The notes under the pieces are model-generated. The model searched no databases, was not told the origin of the DNA, and saw nothing but the letters and a program-made list of their open reading frames with translations. A program made the translations under genes and the position numbers. DNA of 31,201 bases from Fibrobacter sp. UBA4309 (GTDB lineage: Bacteria; Fibrobacterota; Fibrobacteria; Fibrobacterales; Fibrobacteraceae): assembly GCF_002395745.1 (NCBI RefSeq), contig NZ_DGUN01000074.1:20750-51950 (forward strand), read 5' to 3'. Shown in pieces: positions 1 through 7,273 of the stretch. Every line of letters begins with the position of its first letter. Position 1 is the first letter of the stretch.

Positions 1-24
1 ACCCGACAATAAACCCGACAATAA
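1..24 (+). repeat. Two tandem copies of a 12-base unit
   Basis: Bases 1-12 and 13-24 are identical (ACCCGACAATAA). They lie in frame in the partial gene and encode the PTIN tetrapeptide linker. The array may continue to the left of the window. Confidence 0.8.
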
Positions 25-215
25 AACTTACGGATACGCAGCGAACCATACTTGCGGAATTATCCAAAAATCCGAGAATTACACAAATGGAATTGGCGTC
101 GATCCTTAAGATACAGCGTTCCTCTGTAAGCGAGAGTATGTCAAAATTACAACGATTGGGCGTGTTGAAGCGTATTGGTGGTAATAAAACTGGTTATTGG
201 GAAGTTATTTTTTAA
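1..215 (+). CDS. C-terminal winged helix-turn-helix of a partial AlbA_2/COG2865-like regulator
   Basis: The frame is open from base 3 to the TAA at 213-215, giving about 70 residues of a gene whose start lies outside the window. It begins with a tetrapeptide repeat (PTIN, PTIK) and then a helix-turn-helix of the kind ITQMELASILKIQRSSV, followed by a recognition-wing stretch KLQRLGVLKRIGGNKTGYWE. This layout, a short N-rich tetrapeptide linker followed by a winged HTH ending in GYWEV, is typical of the C-terminus of Schlafen AlbA_2 domain transcriptional regulators (COG2865). The AlbA_2 domain itself is not in the window, so the family call is an inference. The next gene begins 24 bases downstream, so co-transcription is possible. 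Confidence 0.6.
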   Translation, partial: PTINPTIKLTDTQRTILAELSKNPRITQMELASILKIQRSSVSESMSKLQRLGVLKRIGGNKTGYWEVIF

Positions 216-239
216 GAGTATCACCACAAGGAGTTCCCC

Positions 240-872
240 ATGAAAAATCGTTTTGCACTCACGCTTATGGCAACGCTCATCTGCAGTACGCTTGCCATGG
301 CGCAGCTCCAAAAACTCCCCGCTCCGGCAAAGACTGGCGGCAAGCCTGTGATGGAGGCTCTCTGGAGCAGGGCTTCCGGCACGGAGTTCAGCGACAAGAT
401 GCTCAGTGACCAGGATCTTTCGAATTTGCTTTTTGCGGCTATCGGCGTGAACCGCCCTGCCGACGGCAAGCTCACGTCGCCGACTGCCCGCAATTTCCAG
501 GAAATCCGCGTGTTCGTGTTCACAAGCAAGGGCGTCTCGGAATACCTGAACAAGGAAAACGCCCTGAAGCAGGTGGCGAAGGGTGACCACAGGGCGCTCG
601 TTGCCGACCGTCAGGATTGGGCGAAGGCGGCCCCGGTCAGCATCCTCATCGTTGCAGACGAGACCAAGTTCGGTAGCAGCGACGCCCGCGCGAAGGTGAC
701 GATGGGAACCGACGCGGGAATCGTGAGCGAGAATATTAATTTGTTCTGTGCCGGCATGGGCCTGGTGACCCGCCCGCGCATGACGATGGACGTTCCCGCC
801 ATCAAGAAGCTTCTCAAGCTTTCTGACTCGCAGGTGCCCTTGCTGAACAACCCCGTGGGCTACGCGAAGTAG
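240..872 (+). CDS. Exported nitroreductase-family protein
   Basis: The 210-residue product begins with a clear Sec signal peptide (MKNRFALTLMATLICSTLAMA, cut before QLQ), and the ATG has a good ribosome site (AAGGAG, 9 bases upstream). The mature part starts like a nitroreductase: an ALWSRAS/EFSDKMLSDQDLSNLLFAA segment at about residues 40-70, an NFQEIRVFVF strand near residue 90, and a C-terminal segment with GTDAGIVSENINLFCAGMGL. These match the FMN-binding nitroreductase fold as used by SagB/ThcOx-like and NfsA/NfnB-like enzymes. The substrate is unknown. An exported nitroreductase-like protein is unusual because the family is mainly cytoplasmic. The following gene also encodes an exported redox protein, which suggests an envelope redox role. 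Confidence 0.75.
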   Translation: MKNRFALTLMATLICSTLAMAQLQKLPAPAKTGGKPVMEALWSRASGTEFSDKMLSDQDLSNLLFAAIGVNRPADGKLTSPTARNFQEIRVFVFTSKGVSEYLNKENALKQVAKGDHRALVADRQDWAKAAPVSILIVADETKFGSSDARAKVTMGTDAGIVSENINLFCAGMGLVTRPRMTMDVPAIKKLLKLSDSQVPLLNNPVGYAK

Positions 873-1000
873 TTGAAGCGGGTTAACAATAGGGTTGACA
901 ATAGGGTTAATGAAAATTTTTCAATTACTCAGCAAGTTGCTGAAAAATTGGCTATCAGAAAATCCTATAACAATCGCCCGTCGCAAAAAGTTGTATCTTT
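873..1000 (+). pseudogene. Possible decayed fragment of an AlbA_2-type C-terminal HTH
   Basis: Directly after the nitroreductase stop, and in the same frame, the sequence reads a 4-residue repeat (RVNN, RVDN, RVNE) followed by FSITQQVAEKLAIRKS. This closely resembles the linker plus helix-turn-helix at 1-215 (PTIN repeats, then ITQMELASILKIQRS). No start codon, upstream domain or wing segment is present, and the frame then runs into the overlapping thioredoxin gene in a different frame. I read it as a remnant of a related gene. Chance resemblance cannot be excluded. Confidence 0.35.
880..915 (+). repeat. Three 12-base direct repeats
   Basis: GGGTTAACAATA at 880-891, GGGTTGACAATA at 892-903 and the more diverged GGGTTAATGAAA at 904-915 form a tandem array. 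The unit length equals that at 1-24, and both encode 4-residue N-rich repeats. Confidence 0.75.
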
Positions 1001-1020
1001 TCGGTGTACAAGGTGGCACT

Positions 1021-1773
1021 ATGAAAAGACTTATCGCACTTATGCTTTGCATTATGGCCGTGGCGACGTTCGCGGCCGAGGACATCAAGATTGTCAAGGT
1101 GAACGACGCCAACTTCGAGAAAGAGGTTCTGCAGTCCAAGAAGCCGGTCATCCTGGATATCACTTCTACGAGCTGCCCGCCGTGCCTCATCATGATCCCG
1201 ACACTCATCGGCATCGCGAAGAATTACCCCGACATCAAGATTGCGACGGTGGGCATCGACGAACCGGGCATCGACAAGATCAAGGCGAGCCTGCCTATCC
1301 AGGCGTTCCCGACGTTCTTTATGGTGCGCGACGGCAAGATTGTAAACCAGCTGGTGGGTGCTGTCAAGGAAGAGGAACTGCTGGCGGCCCTGCAGTACAC
1401 GCCTTCCAAGAAGCCCGCAGCCAAGCCGAAGAAAATCAAGAACGCGAAGCGCAATATGGTGTGCAAGACTCCGGGGCAGTTCAACGGGCTCAAGAACCTG
1501 GTGACCATTTCGTTCGTGTTCGGCGATTACGAAATCGAAAACGTTGACATTGTGACCGACGTGTTCGTGCCGCCCGAGCTGAACGACCGGCGCGACCAGA
1601 TGATGGATCACGTTCGCTCAAGCGGAAAGGGCGAGGTGGAGCCCACCATGACGGGCTTCCGCATCCATATCGACAACAACTGCCGATTCATGAAGGCGAT
1701 GGACATGAAGCGCACGTCCACTTACGGCGAGATGCGTGCGGGTCTCGAACTGCAGGGCTTTAACTGCCAGTAG
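1021..1773 (+). CDS. Exported thioredoxin-fold protein with CPPC site and novel C-terminal domain
   Basis: The 250-residue product has a signal peptide (MKRLIALMLCIMAVATFAA, mature start near EDIKIV), so it should act in the periplasm. I chose the ATG at 1021 because AAGGTGG lies just upstream and the signal peptide begins there; the open frame extends further upstream without sense. Residues about 25-130 are a thioredoxin fold: LDITSTSCPPC with Cys52 and Cys55, then the cis-proline segment IQAFPTFFMVRDGKIV. CPPC is seen in some thioredoxin-like proteins, in place of CGPC. A Lys/Pro-rich linker (about 135-145) leads to a domain of about 105 residues with three Cys that I do not recognise. It may be a thiol oxidoreductase acting on envelope proteins; partner unknown. 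Confidence 0.8.
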   Translation: MKRLIALMLCIMAVATFAAEDIKIVKVNDANFEKEVLQSKKPVILDITSTSCPPCLIMIPTLIGIAKNYPDIKIATVGIDEPGIDKIKASLPIQAFPTFFMVRDGKIVNQLVGAVKEEELLAALQYTPSKKPAAKPKKIKNAKRNMVCKTPGQFNGLKNLVTISFVFGDYEIENVDIVTDVFVPPELNDRRDQMMDHVRSSGKGEVEPTMTGFRIHIDNNCRFMKAMDMKRTSTYGEMRAGLELQGFNCQ

Positions 1774-1836
1774 TCCGGCGCGTTTTCTGTTAGCGAAAAA
1801 CGTTCGCGGGGCGCGAAAATAATATACATTACGGGT

Positions 1837-2817
1837 ATGGATACTACATCGGGTACATACCGCCGCATTTTTGTGCTGGGCTCCGGCTTCAGCAAGTCTT
1901 TCTGCCCGCAGATGCCCACGCTCCGCGACCTGAACGAGCGCATTCCCTTCGGCATTCCGGACGAGTTCCCGCACCTGCGCGACTATTGCAGGCAGTTTCT
2001 GGAACTTTGCAACAATCAGCCCGACTATCTGAATATCGAAACGCTTTCGACGTCGATCCTTTCGGCGCAGATTTTTCCGGGGGTGCGCGAGAGCCTGTAC
2101 CATTCGAGCTTGCGTTTTGAACTGTTGCGCTTTATCGCCAACGAGATTCGCCACGATAAGGGAATGGACGCGGACAGCGCCGCGGTGCTCCGCAAGTTCC
2201 TTTCGGGTTGCGAAAACTGCCCGGGCGAGGGCGTGCGCGATACGCTACTGCTATCGTTCAACTACGATACGCTTATCGAAGACGTGATTACTGCCGACCC
2301 CGAGATGTCGGCTCGCGTGGCGGTGGATTACGGCGTTCGCATTGACCCTGCGGACCGGAGTGCGGTTCGTGCCCCGCGGACGCTCACGGTGGACCTTATC
2401 AAACTTCACGGTTCGCTCAACTGGTACCCGGTCAAGGGTGCCTCGGACCCGCTCGACCTCAAGAACGTGTGCCAGGTGGAACCCTGCGACCGGAGTTTCC
2501 CCATCTACCGCGAAGACACGCCCATCTACATCCCGATGGCGCATGCGAAGGAATCCTTTTTGCGCGGAAGCCTCTTCAACCTGCTCTGGAGCAAGGCGGA
2601 TTACTACCTCAAGAATGCGCAGGAGATTTATTTCCTGGGTTACGGATTCCCGAAGACGGACATGAACAACCTGGAATTTCTGCTCCGTCACCGCGACCGC
2701 TTCAAGAAGGTTGTCGTATTCGAACGCGAGGGGTGCGCCGTACTGGAACGTCTCCGGAAACTGCTCGGCAGTTTGGTCGAAAGCCGCGATGCGAAGGAAT
2801 ACCTGGCGAATTTCTAG
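1837..2817 (+). CDS. SIR2-like domain protein
   Basis: The 326-residue soluble protein carries the signatures of the SIR2_2-type (SIR2-like) NAD-binding fold: a glycine-rich loop VLGSGFSKSF at residues 13-22, LLSFNYDTLIED around Asn142 and Asp144, KLHGSLNW with His191, and FLGYGFPKTDMNNLEFLL near the C-terminus. In the family these are the NAD-contacting and catalytic positions, and related proteins (Thoeris ThsA, DSR, SIR2-HerA and others) are NAD-depleting defence effectors. Here there is no recognisable sensor or partner gene next to it: the neighbours are an exported thioredoxin and an FMN reductase. A stand-alone defence or NAD-metabolism role is therefore only an inference. The start has no good Shine-Dalgarno; a TATACA box at 1823-1828 lies so close that the message may be nearly leaderless. 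Confidence 0.75.
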   Translation: MDTTSGTYRRIFVLGSGFSKSFCPQMPTLRDLNERIPFGIPDEFPHLRDYCRQFLELCNNQPDYLNIETLSTSILSAQIFPGVRESLYHSSLRFELLRFIANEIRHDKGMDADSAAVLRKFLSGCENCPGEGVRDTLLLSFNYDTLIEDVITADPEMSARVAVDYGVRIDPADRSAVRAPRTLTVDLIKLHGSLNWYPVKGASDPLDLKNVCQVEPCDRSFPIYREDTPIYIPMAHAKESFLRGSLFNLLWSKADYYLKNAQEIYFLGYGFPKTDMNNLEFLLRHRDRFKKVVVFEREGCAVLERLRKLLGSLVESRDAKEYLANF

Positions 2818-2826
2818 AAAAATCCG

Positions 2827-2855
2827 GTAACATTTTTGCCTTCCTCCGGTGTTCT
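2827..2855 (+). promoter_or_regulatory. Two-block promoter-like element, copy 1 (before FMN reductase)
   Basis: GTAACA at 2827-2832, exactly 17 bases, then TGTTCT at 2850-2855. TTTT follows the first block and GG precedes the second. The same architecture occurs at 3517, 17319 and 24728. It lies 24 bases upstream of the ATG at 2880. An AT-rich TATATAA immediately follows the second block. Confidence 0.6.
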
Positions 2856-2879
2856 ATATAAGAAAACGGAGGTTTTGTC

Positions 2880-3473
2880 ATGAAGGTCCTGATTTTGAAT
2901 GCGAGTCCGCGCAGGTACGGTACGATTTCGCAGGCCGTGGAACGTTTTGCCGAGGGGGTGCAGAATTCCTGCGGTTACGATTTTTCCGAAGATGTGCAGG
3001 TGGAAAACATCAACGTGAACGACCTGAAGTTCGCCCACTGTACGGGCTGCATGCAATGCCGTAAATGCGGCACGTGCTGCCTGCCGCGAGACGATGCGCA
3101 CCGCGTGGCCGAGAAGATCGAGGCCTGCGACGTATTGGTGGTGGCTGCTCCCGTATACTGGGGAAACATCCCCGGGACGCTCAAGACGCTTTTCGACCGC
3201 ATGGTGTACGCGCTCATGACCGAATCCAGGCGCGGAATCCCGCAGCCACTCCACAAGGGCAAAGCCGCCTACATCATTACCAGTTGCTCCACGCCCTTCC
3301 CGTTCAACTTTTTTTGCGGGCAGACTTCCGGCGTGGTTAAGGCGCTCAAGGAAATCCTGGGTACCGCGGGCTTCAAGATTCGTGGCAAGGTGGTGGTTCC
3401 GGGAACCAAGGCTAAAGAGGGTCTTCCGATTCGTACGGGAAAATTTGCCTACAGATTGGGCTTTTCCGTTTAA
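2880..3473 (+). CDS. NAD(P)H-dependent FMN reductase / flavodoxin-like oxidoreductase
   Basis: The 197-residue protein has the flavodoxin-fold start of NADPH-dependent FMN reductases: KVLILNASPRRYGTISQAVE, whose ASPR loop binds the FMN phosphate. This is followed by a cysteine-rich CTGCMQCRKCGTCCLPRDD at about residues 57-75 and VLVVAAPVYWGNIPGTLKTLFDRM at about 83-106. The CxxCxxC-type segment before the DD is common in iron-sulfur flavoprotein-like members of this family, so it may bind a metal or cluster. The ATG has a strong GGAGG at 2869-2873. It stands alone behind its own promoter-like element, shared with the ECF sigma, receptor and TonB operons. The electron acceptor is unknown. Confidence 0.8.
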   Translation: MKVLILNASPRRYGTISQAVERFAEGVQNSCGYDFSEDVQVENINVNDLKFAHCTGCMQCRKCGTCCLPRDDAHRVAEKIEACDVLVVAAPVYWGNIPGTLKTLFDRMVYALMTESRRGIPQPLHKGKAAYIITSCSTPFPFNFFCGQTSGVVKALKEILGTAGFKIRGKVVVPGTKAKEGLPIRTGKFAYRLGFSV

Positions 3474-3516
3474 AATTCGCCATTTTGGGTCGGAGTGGGA
3501 TTTTTCTAAATTTGTA

Positions 3517-3545
3517 GTGACACTTTTGAAACCCTCTGGTGTTAC
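3517..3545 (+). promoter_or_regulatory. Two-block promoter-like element, copy 2 (before ECF sigma gene)
   Basis: GTGACA at 3517-3522, 17 bases, TGTTAC at 3540-3545; CTTTT follows the first block and GG precedes the second. The outer blocks also form an imperfect dyad (GTGACAC with GTGTTAC). The ATG at 3552 is only six bases after the second block, so a transcript from here would be almost leaderless. Confidence 0.6.
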
Positions 3546-3551
3546 ACAGGT

Positions 3552-4055
3552 ATGAAAGGCAAGAATCAGGCAGATCGAATGGAACTGGAAGGGCTGTACG
3601 GAAAGTACGCCCCGATGGTCTATCGCCGCTGCTATTCCATGCTCAAGGACGATGCCGAGGCGCAGGATATGGTCCAGGAGGTCTTTTTGCGCATATACGA
3701 GCGCATGGATTCACTGGATTTGTCCCAGCCGAGCAGCCTGTTGTGGAATACGGCGACCAGGCTCTGCCTGAATCACATCCGCGACAAGCACCGACACGGT
3801 GTGGACGTGGATTCTAGCGAACTGCTGTTGACCATTGCATGTGCGGATGACGAACAGGAATCTTACGAGGCGAAGAACATCCTGGCGAAGCTGTTTTCGC
3901 GGGAGCCGGAATCTAGCCGCACGATCGCGATGCTCCACTATGTGGACGGCATGACCCTCGAAGAAACCGCACGAGAAGTAAACTTGTCAGTGAGCGGCGT
4001 CCGCAAGCGTTTGCGCGGATTGCAGGCGAAACTCAAGAACCTGGAGGTGAAGTGA
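3552..4055 (+). CDS. ECF-type RNA polymerase sigma factor
   Basis: The 167-residue protein has only regions 2 and 4, as expected of an extracytoplasmic-function sigma factor. Region 2 spans about residues 14-65 (LYGKYAPMVYRRCYSMLKD, then AQDMVQEVFLRIYERM, the core- and -10-binding part). Region 4 spans about 115-165, with the helix-turn-helix MTLEETAREVNLSVSGVRKR that contacts the -35 element. It overlaps the anti-sigma gene by one base (TGATG), so the two are translationally coupled. The preceding two-block element may be its own autoregulated promoter. No Shine-Dalgarno is evident before ATG 3552; the downstream ATG at 3579 would still leave region 2 intact, so the exact start is uncertain. 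Confidence 0.9.
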   Translation: MKGKNQADRMELEGLYGKYAPMVYRRCYSMLKDDAEAQDMVQEVFLRIYERMDSLDLSQPSSLLWNTATRLCLNHIRDKHRHGVDVDSSELLLTIACADDEQESYEAKNILAKLFSREPESSRTIAMLHYVDGMTLEETAREVNLSVSGVRKRLRGLQAKLKNLEVK

Positions 4056-4849
4056 TGATCCCCGACTGGAAACTGGAACGCTATTTGACGGGCGACCTGC
4101 CCGATAGCGAAATGCGGGAAATCCGCGAAATGGAAACGACGGACGAAATCTTCGCCGGTCGCGTCAAGATGATGCGCGAAGACAACCGCGCCATCCTCAA
4201 GAAAATGCCCTTCGAACGCCTTTCCGAACGTCTCGATGCCATGCCGGCGCGTTCCGGGAACGGCTCGAATAGGGTGGGCAATGGTGTCAGCTTTACGCTG
4301 GTGAAGTTCGCGACGGCTGCGGCGCTAGTACTTGCGGTCGTGTCGGTTGTTCTCTTCAGCCAGCGCGAGATTGTGCCGGAGCAGTCCGGCGCGCAGGTCA
4401 TGGATGTCGCGATGGTCGACGCTGTACCTGCCGGAGATGAATCTGGCGATACCCGTATCAAGGGCCTGGAAGCCCGTATCGAAGTCTGGAAAAAGACGGC
4501 CGACAGTGCCGTGCAGATGTCGAACCTGGACGAAGTCCGCGAAGGCGACGAAATCCAGCTGCGCTATTCTGTCCCTGAAAAATGCTTCGGCATGCTCCTC
4601 AGCATGGACGGCAACGGTACCGTGACGATGCACATGGGCGAAGGCAACAAGGCGATTGCCCTGGAACCCGGCAAGATGACGACGCTCCCGTTTGCCTACA
4701 AGTTGGATAACGCCCCGAAATTCGAGGCTTTCTACCTGCTTACTTCCCGCGACACTTTCTCTGTCGATATAAACGACATCGATGCTGTTTTCAAGAACAA
4801 GAATGTCCGCAAGGAACATGTTACGCTGCGCAAGGTCGGGGGTAAGTAA
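4055..4849 (+). CDS. Membrane anti-sigma factor with DUF4384-like extracytoplasmic domain
   Basis: The 264-residue product starts at ATG 4055, chosen over the GTG at 4052 because GGAGG at 4043-4047 is best spaced to it. Residues 1-70 (DWKLERYLTGDLPDSEM and following helices) resemble the cytoplasmic sigma-binding part of anti-sigma factors, but no zinc-type HxxxCxxC is visible. One transmembrane helix lies at about 79-103. An Asp-rich juxtamembrane linker (about 105-150) leads to a C-terminal domain at about 165-245 (EIQLRYSVPEKCFGMLLS, then TVTMHMGEGN and TLPFAYKLDNA) that resembles DUF4384. In other bacteria DUF4384 is often found with caspase-family proteases, as here. I infer that it holds the ECF sigma factor inactive at the inner membrane. 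Confidence 0.75.
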   Translation: MIPDWKLERYLTGDLPDSEMREIREMETTDEIFAGRVKMMREDNRAILKKMPFERLSERLDAMPARSGNGSNRVGNGVSFTLVKFATAAALVLAVVSVVLFSQREIVPEQSGAQVMDVAMVDAVPAGDESGDTRIKGLEARIEVWKKTADSAVQMSNLDEVREGDEIQLRYSVPEKCFGMLLSMDGNGTVTMHMGEGNKAIALEPGKMTTLPFAYKLDNAPKFEAFYLLTSRDTFSVDINDIDAVFKNKNVRKEHVTLRKVGGK

Positions 4850-7152
4850 TGAAGGATTTTATCATGAAATTGGATTCGGCGATTGTGATCCCGTCTATAT
4901 TGTTGGTTTTTATTATTGTCCTTTCGGCCGTGTCGGGAGCCCAGGCTTCGCAAGGTAGCGACCAGGCTGTTATCAACCGCTATATCGTGGCAGTCAGCGC
5001 CAACAACGGCGGCAAGGGCCGTCCTGTGCTCCGCTATGCGGAAAGTGACGCGAAGTCCTTTGTGAACGTGCTCAAGGACATGGGTGGCGTGCAACCGCAG
5101 AACATCGTTTTTGTCAAGGCTCCGAGTGTCGCGAAGCTCCGTCAGGAGCTGGACGGTTTGGACAAGAAGATTTCGCAGGGCAAGAACAACGGTGGCCGTA
5201 ACGAGGTGTTGGTATACTACAGCGGCCATGCCGATGACAAGGGTCTCCGCCTTGGCGAAGAAGTTTATAGCTGGAAGGAATTCCGTAAGCGCATCGATGC
5301 CCTCAATGGCGACGTGAAGATTGCCGTGATAGACGCGTGCGGTTCCGGTGCGATTACGCGTGTCAAGGGTGGTGTCGCGGTGCCGGCGTTCATGGTGGAC
5401 AAGAGCAGCGACATGAAGGGCTATGCCTTTATCACCAGCAGTACGCAGGACGAATCGAGCCAGGAAAGCGACAAGTTGAGAGGCTCCTTCTTTACGCATT
5501 CGCTGGTGAGCGGCCTACGTGGCGCAGGCGATGCGAGCGGCGATGGCAAGGTGACCCTTTCCGAAGCCTACCAGTTCGCTTTCAACGAGACTTTGCAGAA
5601 AACGGAAACCACTTTGGGCGGCGCCCAGCACCCGAGCCGCGACATGAACCTTGCCGGAACGGGCGACGTGGTGATGACGGATTTGCGCAGCACTAGCGCC
5701 GGGCTTGACCTGGACGAAGACGTAGACGGTCGCCTGTTCATCCGCGACGAGAACGGCGCCCTGGTGGCCGAGCTCTACAAGAAATCCGGACGCGCCATGA
5801 GCCTCGGGTTCCCTGCCGGCAAGTACAGCGTACGCATGGAACGTCCCGCCGAGTACAAGGAAGCTTCCGTGACGTTGCAGGACAACTACCGCGCACGTCT
5901 TTCGCAGAAGCAGTTCGCCGCGGTGTCCGCCGAAAAGACGACCCTCCGTGGCGGCTATGAATTCAAGAGCGAAAGGACATGCGCCGCCGGCGATACGAAC
6001 CAGTGCTCGCTCGATTCCCTTGACCGCAACGGGACTTCGCGCACCACGTTCAACCTCTATGACCATGACAGGAAGCCGCGCAAGGGCGTGCAGATTGGCC
6101 TCCTTGCCACGCGTTCTGAAGACTATTTTATCGGTTCGCAGTTGAGCCTCTTCGTGAACAGCGCGAACAAGGATATGCGCGGCCTGCAGGTGACGGGTAT
6201 CTTGAACTTGGCCGAGAATGTGGACGGAGCCCAGATTTCGGGAACCGTAAACTACGCCGAAAGTTTCCAGGGACTCCAATTGGGCTTTGTCAACTGGGTC
6301 AACGAAAAGTCTGACGGTGTCCAGATTGGCTATATCAACGGCGCTCTCGATACGTTGGGTTCCGTGCAGGTGGGTCTTGTGGATCTTGCCCAGCAGGCCA
6401 ACGTTCAGGTGGGCTTTGTTGATCTTGCCAAGCAGGCAGACGTACAGGTTGGTTTTGTAGATGTCGCGGGCACCTCCGACGTACAGGTTGGCTTCGTGGA
6501 TGTCGCGGGCAAATCCGACGTGCAGGTGGGCTTCACGAACGTCTCTTACAAGCAAGGCGGTACGCAGGTCGGTTACGTGAATACGGCGACGCATTCTAAG
6601 GGCCGCCAGGTAGGCTTCGTGAACGTCTGTCTTGAATGCGAGAAGACCCCGATTGGTTTTGTGAGCATCGTGGGTAACGGTGTATGGTCTGCCACGAGTT
6701 ACGCTAACGAGATGGGTGCGCTCGGAATCTCTCTCCACTTGGGCACGGCCTACTTCTACACGGCCTTCGAAGGCGCTCGCCTGTTCGAAAAGGGTTCGAA
6801 CTTCAGGCACTTCAGCGATACCTGGGAAAGCGGTGTTGGCTTTGGAACGCAGTTCGGTTCGTACGGCAGCCACTTCGAACTCGAATACATGCACTTCAAT
6901 ACTTACGACAGGTTCCGCATGAACGATGTTGACGCCGGGTTCCATCATCGCGTGCGCCTCGGATACTTGTACAGCCTGCTTCCGGGAATCGGTCTCGGCG
7001 TTGGCGGAACCATGAACGTGGCGACCCAAGGCGAGCAGGACGACGTAATCCTCAAGCCGCGCGGCGAATACCACGACGATGTGGGGAGCAAGAACCACAA
7101 GGGCCGCGTGTGGCCCGGATTCTACTCCGCAATAACTGTCGGTCGATTCTAA
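4849..7152 (+). CDS. Exported caspase-like (C14) protease fused to surface repeats and an outer-membrane-like C-terminus
   Basis: The 767-residue protein overlaps the anti-sigma stop (TAATG). Residues 1-33 form a signal peptide ending AVSGAQA. A caspase-fold domain follows at about 45-265: RYAESDAKSFVNVL, then VLVYYSGHADDKG with catalytic His127 and VIDACGSG with catalytic Cys164, then AFITSSTQDE. A short beta-rich stretch (about 280-360) leads to a repeat solenoid at about 445-610, built of VQVGFVDVA-type 13-residue units that resemble LA_2272-type surface repeats. The last 150 residues alternate aromatic beta strands and end in VGRF, as in outer-membrane beta barrels. A caspase domain tied to an apparent outer-membrane anchor in an ECF sigma operon is unusual. 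Cleavage target unknown; the anti-sigma factor is an obvious candidate. Confidence 0.8.
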   Translation: MKDFIMKLDSAIVIPSILLVFIIVLSAVSGAQASQGSDQAVINRYIVAVSANNGGKGRPVLRYAESDAKSFVNVLKDMGGVQPQNIVFVKAPSVAKLRQELDGLDKKISQGKNNGGRNEVLVYYSGHADDKGLRLGEEVYSWKEFRKRIDALNGDVKIAVIDACGSGAITRVKGGVAVPAFMVDKSSDMKGYAFITSSTQDESSQESDKLRGSFFTHSLVSGLRGAGDASGDGKVTLSEAYQFAFNETLQKTETTLGGAQHPSRDMNLAGTGDVVMTDLRSTSAGLDLDEDVDGRLFIRDENGALVAELYKKSGRAMSLGFPAGKYSVRMERPAEYKEASVTLQDNYRARLSQKQFAAVSAEKTTLRGGYEFKSERTCAAGDTNQCSLDSLDRNGTSRTTFNLYDHDRKPRKGVQIGLLATRSEDYFIGSQLSLFVNSANKDMRGLQVTGILNLAENVDGAQISGTVNYAESFQGLQLGFVNWVNEKSDGVQIGYINGALDTLGSVQVGLVDLAQQANVQVGFVDLAKQADVQVGFVDVAGTSDVQVGFVDVAGKSDVQVGFTNVSYKQGGTQVGYVNTATHSKGRQVGFVNVCLECEKTPIGFVSIVGNGVWSATSYANEMGALGISLHLGTAYFYTAFEGARLFEKGSNFRHFSDTWESGVGFGTQFGSYGSHFELEYMHFNTYDRFRMNDVDAGFHHRVRLGYLYSLLPGIGLGVGGTMNVATQGEQDDVILKPRGEYHDDVGSKNHKGRVWPGFYSAITVGRF
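6364..6537 (+). repeat. Tandem 39-base coding repeats (13-residue solenoid units)
   Basis: Units begin at 6364, 6403, 6442, 6481 and 6520 with a VQVGFVD-type core. The first four keep an exact 39-base period. Less regular GVQIGYIN and TQVGYVN units flank them, so the whole repeat domain runs from about 6181 to 6678. Confidence 0.85.
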
Positions 7153-7235
7153 TTGTTACTTCGCCCTTTTTGACCGCCTATTTTTAATTGTGCTTGATTT
7201 TTCTCACAGGTTTTCCTAGGGGGTTTTTACTCCCC

Positions 7236-7264
7236 TTGCCCTAATATTACCGATTTCTTATATT
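7236..7264 (+). promoter_or_regulatory. Candidate promoter for the surface-protein operon
   Basis: TTGCCC at 7236-7241 and TATATT at 7259-7264 are separated by 17 bases; an overlapping TATAAT lies at 7265-7270. The ATG at 7274 follows so closely that the leader would be very short. The rest of 7153-7273 holds only a weak AGGGG/CCCCT dyad near 7220-7235. Confidence 0.35.
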
Positions 7265-7273
7265 TATAATATT

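Noticed and set aside
895..1020. Upstream extension of the thioredoxin gene from 895
   Set aside because: The signal peptide and ribosome site fix the start at 1021; the extension has no signal-peptide sense.
6181..6678. CRISPR-like regular repeats
   Set aside because: The 39-base periodicity is a coding solenoid with conserved reading frame and no unique spacers.
5515..7098. Long minus-strand open frame of 527 codons opposite the caspase gene
   Set aside because: It mirrors the repetitive high-G+C coding strand; the + strand product has a signal peptide, catalytic motifs and operon overlaps, while this frame has no recognisable domain.
7219..7237. Terminator hairpin after the caspase gene (AGGGG/CCCCT)
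   Set aside because: The stem is only about five pairs with a long loop and no following T run, so it is too weak to call.
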